From Strigamia acuminata (taxonomy: Eukaryota; Arthropoda; Chilopoda; Geophilomorpha; Linotaeniidae), in contig OX442314.1 in the NCBI GenBank assembly GCA_949358305.1, forward strand, positions 51,406,581 through 51,470,580: a DNA stretch of 64,000 nt, in the 5' to 3' direction. The notes under the pieces were generated by a model that saw only the letters and a list, made by a program, of their open reading frames with translations, was not told where the DNA came from and searched no databases. Shown here piece after piece: positions 22,159 through 30,089 of this stretch (its first letter is position 1; every line of letters starts with the position of its first letter). The position numbers and the translations under genes were made by a program.

Positions 22159-22327
22159 GTATGTATAGCATTGTTATAGCTATGATTATTATTTTTTACC
22201 GGTTTTTTGAATATTCATTACCGAAATACCGGTTATTCCAAAAGTACCATTTTTGAGAAACTCTAGTTGCACCGTGGCACCAATAACAATAATATTCGTC
22301 GACAATTGAAACGAGATTAATTCGATT

Positions 22328-22985
22328 GAAGATTGCTTCTACGATTTCTCAATATCCGTGTTTTATCGAGTGTAAACTCCGTATTGTGATACGGGGTTTA
22401 CAACTGTCATTGCACGTTGGACGCACGCCGACATGTTAGATTTCGTTGAATTCCCATTCGATTTTTCCTCGTGAAATAGCATCAATTTGTTTCATTTATC
22501 TTTAATTTTAGCTCCGGTATTTGTCTGACCGATGCTCGTCTTGTTTTCGCGGAGCTGTGGTTTGGGTTAAAAAAGAGGAATTTTCAAATTCTGGTAAATT
22601 ATGTTCCAACTGAAATTTCTCTTCAATGAAACGATTTTGAAGTCCAAGTCCAATATTTACAAAGTAAAAAGTAACATTTTACGGAATTATTATTTTTGTT
22701 TTTCTTAAAATTTGTCCATTTTTAATTCTAGTTTATTTTGATTTTCAGATCCGGCCTTTTTTGTTGAAATCCGATACAAATTCTCAAGCAAGTTGTTTTC
22801 GTTTGTTTTCTTCAGGGGGTGTGGTCACCCCTGGATAAACTGATGACTTGACAGTCTCAGTGGAACCAGAAGAGAGCTCTGGTCTTTTTCAAATTTCTTT
22901 GGTTCATTGTATTGTAAGCCTGCATCCTTCTTGACAGGAATGTGGCATTTACACATGTTTGTATTGTAAGCCCACATTCCTCGAG
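22328..22985 (+). repeat. Recurrent noncoding unit, copy 4 (complete)
   Basis: Block 1 is at 22328-22383, with a strong 14-bp hairpin pairing TGTAAACTCCGTAT with ATACGGGGTTTACA (22371-22402). Block 2 is at 22813-22884 (GGTCACCCCTGG, CTGATGACT, CCAGAAGAGAGCTCTGG), and block 3 appears twice (22909-22927 and 22961-22980). The order and orientation match copy 1, while the intervening sequence is largely diverged. Confidence 0.5.
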
Positions 22986-22989
22986 TAGG

Positions 22990-24400
22990 TGTGGCATTTA
23001 CAAATGCTTTAAATGCAGCTAAAATTGTCATTTTGTTACTAGTTCACTTGGTCGTATGTTCGCAGCTTGTTTTGCATGATCACACGTCCGAACTTGCTTA
23101 CAGAATGTCCTGTAGGTGCCAAGACACCTCTGACGACGGAATGGTCAGCTTTGGCTGGCCGAGCAGTCGCAAATAGTTGTTCTCCATTACCATCAAAGAA
23201 AAAAAATGGTAACAAAATTTCATTTGAAATTTTAGGACTAGAATGAAACTTGGAACATGTATTTTTAAAATTTATTTTTAAGAATTTTTAAAACTTTTAA
23301 AACGCTTCTTGACGTTGATAGAATGAAAGAATAAAAGAATAAATTAAAAAAAGTGAATACCACATTCATGAAATAATAAATGAATAAATTGAAAAAAAGT
23401 GAATACCACATTCATAAAAGAAAAGAAAAATTAGAAAAGTAAATACCACATTCATAAAAAAAATTAATGAATGAATTACAAAAAATGTTGTGGCACTGGA
23501 ATTGGCTTTATCCAAATGCTACGGCATATCAAAGCAATGGTTGGTCTCGGAGCAATCATTTTGCCAGTTTTGGTAATGGTTGGTGTGTTTGCGGTCGGCA
23601 CGCTCCTGAACTTCGGCGCTATCGCTGTCAGCGCGCTTGCGGTCGGCACGGTCGAGGGACATGGTTGCGGAAAATAGACGCAAAGTGTTTTTTGTCACAT
23701 TCGATAAGTGGGTCGACCCCATTTGCTATTCTACATCGGAAGGAGAATTTTTGTCTAATAAGAACAATGGAGGAATGGTTTCGTCTAACCGGTGTCCTTC
23801 TGGATTTTTAGCTTTATTTGCATGTGGCAGATGGTCAGCACTTCTCTTGGTCTTAATTGGTGAGGCTGGTTTTGCCCACAAGTCTCTGACCTTAGCGGGT
23901 TAGGTCAAAGAAAAATAAAGAAAAATGTTCTGGGCTGCATAACTGACGAATAACAATAACCTTTCCTCATGTCGACGCATTGTTTGCCACTAGCTAATGG
24001 CATATACAACTCAAAGACATGAAATTAGAATACCCTATATTTTTGAACTGTTAATATTTGAAATTTCTCAGAAACTATTTCTCATAAGTAAAAATGGTTT
24101 TAGGAAGATTTAAAGGATTGTTAGAGCTATCATTTCGTTAAAAGTTTTTTGGAAAATAATGAATAGTTAAAGAGAAAAAAATTAAAAACTTCAAAAAGTG
24201 ACAATTTAAAATATTTCTCATAACTTGTAAACAGAATGAGATAAAATTAAAAACTAAACAGATTTGAGACCGTCTATATCTCAGGAAACTTTTCTAAATT
24301 GGATGTATGGATCTCCAAAGCCCTCAAAAAAAGCCACAATGGAGCTATGTAAAGGGGTAGAAAACCACTATTTTTCAAAAAATTGTGGCGAGCACAACTG
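22990..24400. other. AT-rich noncoding DNA with short repeats
   Basis: No gene is supported. A phrase meaning roughly GTGAATACCACATTCAT is repeated three times between 23354 and 23456 within AAAAT-rich DNA. Short ORFs around 23467-23900 overlap in several frames and have no recognisable domain. Confidence 0.5.
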
Positions 24401-24404
24401 TTGA

Positions 24405-24487
24405 CGAATCAAGTCATACCTATAACATGTTATAGTACGACACAATAATGCTTCAATGCTAAAGTTTTGTTTTGATTCGTCAACAAA
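24405..24487. repeat. Short inverted-repeat element (about 83 bp)
   Basis: TTGACGAATCAA at the left pairs with TTGATTCGTCAA at the right, with a palindromic TATAACATGTTATA in between. It could be a tiny MITE or a cruciform-forming palindrome. Confidence 0.5.
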
Positions 24488-24848
24488 ATACAATTTATTA
24501 AAATAATTTTATTTAATTAATTTACCAATGTGCGTGACGATCACCAGTTCCCGCGCTCGAACACGATCTGACCCACAAGTCTCTGACCTAACCCGCTAAG
24601 GAGGGAGCTGACACTACTAACCCATAAGGGGCTCTAAAAGCTAAGGTCCAGGTACAGAAAGAGAAAAACACTGCTCTCAGTGAAATCCAAGTCTACCGTA
24701 GTCTGATTTAATAATACAAATGATGCAAACAAAGAAAAATTAGAGCAAAGGAAGCATATATTCAGATGGCACTCATGTCACTCCAAGTCCTGTTTCCTGC
24801 CTTTAATGCAAACGCCTTTGCAGCTCAGCCTACTAGATACCCCTTTAA

Positions 24849-24852
24849 TATT
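24849..24852. repeat. Target-site duplication TATT of LTR element 1
   Basis: TATT precedes the left LTR and recurs at 38354-38357 directly after the right LTR. Confidence 0.85.
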
Positions 24853-25866
24853 TGTCGCGCCCCTACTTCGCTCTCGCTGACTCGTGGGTTGATTACTTAA
24901 TTCGACTAACTCACTACCGCTTTGTTCGAGCGGTTTACCCAAAGAAATGATTACACAGATATAAAAGGTAAAATATAATATAGATTTATTCTGTGGGACA
25001 ATGTACAGATATATCTTATATATATATATGAAGGGTAAGTAAAAGGTAAATCGGAATGGGTGACGGGAATGGAAAGGTAAAGGTAAGATGAAAGCTGGCT
25101 GGAATCGGCGAGGTCGTCTGTTGTCTCGTGCGTGTCCAAGATGGCGTCCTCGTTGTGGCAACGTGATGTCGTCTTGGGCCGGCGTGGCAATATGGCGTCC
25201 TCGACTCGTCTCTGGCTGGTCCTTCGGGCTCACGCTGGTCAGGCGCGAGTGAATGCTTAGTTAAAAGGCTTACTTCGGTCTGTTGTCTAGGTTTTTGTGT
25301 GGTGTCCGGCGATCACACAGCGGCGGACTCTTCTGGCTCCCGGCGGTCACACAGCGGCGGGAACGCTCGTCGTGGTTTTACTGCAGTTTAGGCTTGTGCG
25401 ACCGTTTGTCTGCACAACTCGCTAAACTGGAGTGGTTTTTACTATTTCTAGCTGGTGTGCTAAAATAGTGTGGTAATCTTATCTCGCAGGTTACTCTGCG
25501 GAGTTTGACACTGACCAAACGTACTCACGGTAAATTGTCCTTTGTCCTTGGTCAATCCCAGTATATTTACTTGGGCCTGATCTTGTAGGACGACGGGTTT
25601 ACGTGTGTTTCTCGTTTGATGGTTGTGTTGGTTCTGCCCGCTCAGTGCAAGGCACATTCCTTTGCACAAAGCGGGGTTGACAGGTGACCGGAATCACCCA
25701 ATGGTGGGGTGGACGAGCCATCCCCACTCCCTCAGGGCAGACGCCTGTCCATTGACTAGATGTCAATGCACTGAGGGAAGGGAGACGCGCTTGCGGCTCC
25801 CCTTACACCCGAAACGAGGTCACGAGAGAAACTCTTCGTTGACCCCGGTCCAGTCGGGTCACCACA
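24853..25866 (-). repeat. 3' LTR of element 1
   Basis: 1,014 bp, TG...CA ends in plus orientation, containing a TA-dinucleotide run near 25017. Nearly identical to 37340-38353. ORFs inside it are not genes. Confidence 0.93.
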
Positions 25867-25877
25867 CTTCCCCCTCC
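25867..25877 (-). promoter_or_regulatory. Polypurine tract of element 1
   Basis: Read on the minus strand, GGAGGGGGAAG abuts the 3' LTR, the expected plus-strand primer. Confidence 0.85.
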
Positions 25878-25902
25878 TAGCTCAGACCGTGGGGCTGAGC
25901 GA

Positions 25903-28668
25903 TCACTTCTTTTTTGGGGGACCCGACACTGAGTCCGTCACCTGGGCGTAACTCACTCCAGGGACAGGCGGTTGAGTGCCGGGTGGCGCGGGTAGATCGC
26001 CTACTAGCGCCGAGGACCGATCACGGGGGTCCTCATGCTCCGTAATGAAGCATAATGCATGGCCGTCAACTGGCTCATGCGGGGCACGCGTCCTCTCGTG
26101 CAACCAAACGCTCGGGATGTAGGCGGAGAAGCCGGTGTTCGTATGCCGGATGGCAGTGGCTTCCGCTGGCGTCACTGGCGCACGGTGGGCTCTCAGCAAC
26201 CTCTGGTGGAAGATGAGGTCTTTAGTCTTCCGTATCTGGTTGTGAAGCCAGATGAAGACCGATTTGCCTTTGTCCCGCTGCGCGAGGATAAACCTCCTGG
26301 TTGCCGTCGTCATCGAAAGATGGGGAAACTCGTCGATGATTCGCCCGTAATAGTCTGGTGGAGGCGGTGCCGGCTGCGGCTTCTGGGTGGCCGCGGGAAT
26401 CACGGCTTGTGTCGTTGTCGCCGCTTGCGCCGGTGGAGTCACGGGCGGTGTCGGCTTCGTTTGCTCGACGGACCTGACGGGTGGTGTTCGGCACAGCAGG
26501 CGCTTTGGTTTACCCGCCACTTCGTACAGGGCGGGTCCTTGCGGGGACATCTCCGCAGGCATCGGTGGCGGAATCGGAACTCCGCTCGTCGGCGAGATCA
26601 CCATCTCCACATCCTCTGCCGATTCTTCCGTCTGGATGGTCATGGCGCGCAGTTGTTGGGTAGGCGCCGCTGTCCAGGTGGCGGAGGTGTAACGAAACGC
26701 CGTGCTTCGCAACTTGTACCCTTCAAATTCTGGGTTTACCACATCCCTGGTTAGCTCGTAGCGAGTCAACACAGGGTCGGGCAGAATGGAGCTCCACTCT
26801 GCGAGGAGTGCACGGGGAACCTGTACACCCTCTCTGTCCACGACAGACCATGCGGCCATCGACTGACGCCCTTCTCCGAAGAGTGCTGGGGTTAGCAGCT
26901 GCATCATGACCTTGGTCAATGATAACTGTAGGCTGCGACGATTCACTGGATTCGATCGCTCTGAATCCGCAGTGAAGGCACGCGAGAGCTTACTCATCAT
27001 CGCGGTTGCCCATTCGATAAAATATCGCTGCGTTTGATCCACACCTCGCAAGGCGGGCGCGGAGACTCTTGGGTCTTCCATCACGAAACGAAACGCTGAG
27101 AGCTCGGAGATAGTCGGGTTGGCGGCTTCTCTCGCGAGTCGCGCTTCTTCGTCTCGCCTCTCGAAGAACAGGGCAGAGGAACCGGATCGGGGTCGGCTCG
27201 GCCTGTAAATGTCGGTCAAATTGGCTCGACATTCCTGCATAATGCTCTGTCCAACGGGGAGAAGGACTGAGCGGTCGGTGGGTAAATCCGGCGGATCGCT
27301 CGAATTCAGCAACGACGGCGGCGGCAGGTTCGGAGGCGGCTGCGTCTTGGTCGGCAGCGGTGGCGTCGGCAGCGGTGGTGGTGGCTGCGTCGGCGGTGGT
27401 GGCGTCTCCGTCGTCTGCACTCCAGTCATTGCGACTTGGGGCGCCGGGAGATGTTGTTCGGAGCCCGAGGGCTGCACGACGGCGGTTGGCATGCCATCGG
27501 GTCGTGGTCGCGAATTTATGTAGTCTGCGAGCCACCTTGCCACCTCGTGTGGGGTCACCTTTCCGTCGGTGACAACACCCATCTTCCTGGCGTGTTTCAT
27601 TGCGGGATCGAAACGTGTCAGTTTCGTCCGCTTCATCTGCGTCAGAATCTCGCGAAGGTCCCGCGTGTCTGTCGCTGGGACGTTTCGCTCACCTGACTGG
27701 CTACCACTTCGTCGACCCGCTCTTTTGGAGCTGTAGGCGGGTTCGGGGATGGGACGGCCCCGAGCTTCGCATCTCGCGAAGTATCGCTCCTTGCGATCTT
27801 TTTTCCGCTGCTCGCGATGAGTCAGCGGACGTCTAGAAGTGCTGGGACGAGAGACTCGCTCTTCGTCACCAGACATCCAAACCTCCTTGCATTCCTTACC
27901 GTCTTTAATCTGACGGTTTACGAAAATTCGCGGTCGGGAATACTGCGAAGGGTCACGCACCGTACTAGTGGATGGCCCAGCTTCGTTGCCTTCAGTCGTG
28001 TTTTGAGTGACACGCTGCTTCTTGGCTGTCACCGGGGAACGCGACTGGCTGTTCCCGGCGCCTTTGGAGCGCTTGCGCTTCCGCGGGTAGCTGCTTTTGG
28101 GCCCCAAAATCCCCAGGTGGTGGAGCTGCCACATCTCGGCTTGGGACGTTAAAATTCCCATCCGAGGTCTCCACTGGGGCGTACTCTCTCCCAATCGCAG
28201 CCTCTCAAACCACAGATGAATATCATCCGCGGTCATCCCCTCGTTTTGGAGGATGCGCTCGGCCACTGCCGCAGCGGTATCCACCAGCTGTTGTCTATAG
28301 TGCTGATAGATGGCCTCACGGGCCTCTTCTGTCTCGGCTGCTCGCCACGCATGCAGCACGTGTTCCTCCGCCGGATTGCCAGTGTACTGACTTGACAATC
28401 CGGGGTGGAAAATTGGCGATTTCGGATCATCGTCACGAGCTAACTCTGTGGCGATGCCTTCGCGCATCCCCTCCGGGAACGTATCCAGGAGCGTACAGTC
28501 TCGTACCCAACGTCGGGCGATGCATCGGGAATGTAGTATTCGCAGGCGCCAAGGGTCGGCGTCCTCGCCGAAACATCGTCGGTAAAAATCGGGCAGCGCG
28601 CCTCGAAATATCCCGCCACGAGCGATGCAAGCGGGGTCTAATGGTCCCCATGTCTTACGTAATGCCAT
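25903..28668 (-). CDS. ORF3 main exon of element 1, unknown accessory protein
   Basis: 921 codons from the ATG at 28668 to the stop at 25903, with the frame open throughout. That ATG directly follows a textbook splice acceptor (TTTCTCCATCCTTCCAG), and it is in phase with the conserved mini-exon at 29599-29513, so the mature protein would be about 950 aa. The N-terminal 200 residues look globular. Then come a basic segment with PRKRKRS (possible nuclear signal), an Arg/Lys-rich REQRKKDRKERYFARCEARGR-like stretch, a long Pro-rich linker, a second globular part (about residues 500-690), another Pro-rich linker and a C-terminal globular segment. No signal peptide or membrane segment is visible, so it is not a classical envelope. 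I do not recognise any family. The position matches env or accessory genes of Gypsy-type elements. Confidence 0.75.
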   Translation of the reverse strand: MALRKTWGPLDPACIARGGIFRGALPDFYRRCFGEDADPWRLRILHSRCIARRWVRDCTLLDTFPEGMREGIATELARDDDPKSPIFHPGLSSQYTGNPAEEHVLHAWRAAETEEAREAIYQHYRQQLVDTAAAVAERILQNEGMTADDIHLWFERLRLGESTPQWRPRMGILTSQAEMWQLHHLGILGPKSSYPRKRKRSKGAGNSQSRSPVTAKKQRVTQNTTEGNEAGPSTSTVRDPSQYSRPRIFVNRQIKDGKECKEVWMSGDEERVSRPSTSRRPLTHREQRKKDRKERYFARCEARGRPIPEPAYSSKRAGRRSGSQSGERNVPATDTRDLREILTQMKRTKLTRFDPAMKHARKMGVVTDGKVTPHEVARWLADYINSRPRPDGMPTAVVQPSGSEQHLPAPQVAMTGVQTTETPPPPTQPPPPLPTPPLPTKTQPPPNLPPPSLLNSSDPPDLPTDRSVLLPVGQSIMQECRANLTDIYRPSRPRSGSSALFFERRDEEARLAREAANPTISELSAFRFVMEDPRVSAPALRGVDQTQRYFIEWATAMMSKLSRAFTADSERSNPVNRRSLQLSLTKVMMQLLTPALFGEGRQSMAAWSVVDREGVQVPRALLAEWSSILPDPVLTRYELTRDVVNPEFEGYKLRSTAFRYTSATWTAAPTQQLRAMTIQTEESAEDVEMVISPTSGVPIPPPMPAEMSPQGPALYEVAGKPKRLLCRTPPVRSVEQTKPTPPVTPPAQAATTTQAVIPAATQKPQPAPPPPDYYGRIIDEFPHLSMTTATRRFILAQRDKGKSVFIWLHNQIRKTKDLIFHQRLLRAHRAPVTPAEATAIRHTNTGFSAYIPSVWLHERTRAPHEPVDGHALCFITEHEDPRDRSSALVGDLPAPPGTQPPVPGVSYAQVTDSVSGPPKKK

Positions 28669-29512
28669 CTGGAAGGATGGAGAAATAAACAATTAATAAA
28701 AAGTTAACATTTAAATACGTAGATAAATGGTTGGTTTCGAGGGACGTTGCTGATACGTGCAACCGTCCGTCGAGACCGATTCCTGTCTATCGGTGCGAAC
28801 GTAGGACGAATTGTCCCTCGTCGGATAGAAAAAGAGAAGTCATCACGTAAAAATCTGTCTCATGTCCAAAACGCACAGCGAGACGGAATCGAGCCTTTAA
28901 TCTGGATTCTTATCATCAGATTTTACTTCAAATTAATTCTAACGTTAATTAGAACATTACTAATAATTAAATTAATAATTATCAGTCATTCGTAAAAAGA
29001 ATTCGTCGGGTGTAAATTATTACTAAAAATGCACAATAAATGTGCTTGTCGAAATTGTACTAAATAAATAAATCTAATAAAGAATTATTCCGAAGTCGGA
29101 CTTTGTCTAATTTTTTTAAAAGAAGTTAAAGTCAAATTAAATTTATCTAACACATCGAAAAATTCATCGTACGAATGTTAAGTTGCATCAATTTGATGCG
29201 TCAAATTACTTGTGGAGAAAAATATTCTTTTACAGAATATTCTCCCCTTGTCATAAAATTATTTATGGCTCGAGCCCATTGTCTCGCTCGTGACTCATGT
29301 CATGAGGAATTTTCGAGACGCGAGGCGACGTGAAGTCTACGATCGCATCCCGAAAACAAATTAACAAGGAAAAAATACGATCGTGTGAGCGATCGCGGTT
29401 AATAATCAATTATTCGCTATTTCGAGTGCAAAGCACTCATGTCAGGTATTAGTCAACAAAATTTCCTCTTCAGCAGCACGGAAATAATTCTCGTGCTAAT
29501 GCCGACTTCTAC
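28669..29512 (-). other. Predicted ORF3 intron, element 1 (844 bp)
   Basis: The donor is CAG|GTAGAA and the acceptor is TCCATCCTTCCAG|ATG. It contains several perfect palindromes, including GAGTGC AAA GCACTC, CGATCG pairs, ATCAATTTGAT and AATTATTAATT-type repeats. No ORF is conserved between the two elements. Confidence 0.55.
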
Positions 29513-29599
29513 CTGGTTGGGTGGAACTTGGTTTACATCGTGGTCCCAATTCTCGTCCTCGTGCTCGATGGCAAGCACGTCGTTCTCTTCCTCGTCCAT
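29513..29599 (-). CDS. ORF3 mini-exon of element 1 (29 codons, acidic)
   Basis: The ATG in a strong context (CGCCATGG) starts a 29-codon run rich in Asp/Glu (begins MDEEEND, ends in Pro-Asn-Gln) that stops exactly at CAG|GTAGAA. The counterpart in element 2 is 30 codons: an in-frame 3-nt insertion and substitutions leave the frame and donor intact, which supports coding function. Splicing to 28668 is phase 0. Transcript evidence is needed. Confidence 0.6.
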
Positions 29600-29819
29600 G
29601 GCGAGGAGCGCGCACAACAAAGCTCAATCACGATTGAAAAAGGATGATAAAATTATCTCAAAAACTCGGTAAAAACTCGGTAAAATGTTAAAAACGAGGA
29701 TCACGCACGAACGCAGCGATCAGCTGTGAAAGCGGAAGTCCGTGTGAACACGAGGTAATCGCGATGGATTCTGGGTAATATACTCCAGAACCCGGGTGTT
29801 TGAGACTAGTGCGCACTTA

Positions 29820-29932
29820 CCCGTGCGCATGTTACGCTACGGGTCTCCTTTGTTTTCACTCCCGTGCGCGATTGCTGCTACGGGGTCTTTTTGCACGCGG
29901 TATCCGACCCGTGCCGATAATTTTGCTACGGG
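29820..29932 (-). promoter_or_regulatory. Three bulged hairpins between pol and ORF3, element 1
   Basis: On the minus strand, three units at 29932-29908, 29885-29861 and 29843-29820 each read CCCGTAGC ... GCACGGG. Each can fold as CCCGT and ACGGG paired, one unpaired A, then GC paired with GC (GCG/CGC in the last). Loops differ in sequence while stems and the A bulge are kept. They lie downstream of the pol stop and upstream of the ORF3 mini-exon. They may be a protein-binding RNA element or a promoter repeat. Confidence 0.6.
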
Positions 29933-30089
29933 TCCCGCGCTTCCACGCCATCTTGTGACGTGAATTCGACCGATATCCGCTTTGTTGGACTTAGCGGAAT
30001 TTTGTAGAGTCTCGGATTTTGATGGCTAGCGCTGCCGATCGGTCATTTTTTTTTTGTTTTTTAGCGTCGCCATCGACTCGTAACGTTTT

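Larger units (their letters stand above)
16147..22265. mobile_element. hAT DNA transposon remnant, interrupted by an LTR element
   Basis: The ends form an inverted repeat (TAGGGTTTCTC at 16147; GAGAAACTCTA ending 22265) flanked by a perfect 8-bp duplication GTTGCACC (16139-16146 and 22266-22273), the hAT signature. Both subterminal regions are rich in ACCGGTA motifs in opposite orientation. Subtracting the nested 5.45-kb LTR element and its duplicated 5 bp leaves only 663 bp, so it is a deleted, non-autonomous copy. A piece of the BED-finger N-terminus of the transposase survives. Confidence 0.88.

Noticed and set aside
23467-23903. Overlapping small ORFs, one with a hydrophobic stretch
   Set aside because: Three frames are open over the same bases, there is no domain or splice signal, and composition is repeat-like.
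24778-25880. Repeated ORFs inside the LTRs (e.g. about 80-150 codons, four copies)
   Set aside because: They are LTR sequence read by chance; differences between LTRs do not favour silent changes.
25903-28692. ORF3 as a retroviral-type envelope gene
   Set aside because: No signal peptide, fusion peptide or membrane-spanning stretch is visible; the protein is hydrophilic with Pro-rich linkers.
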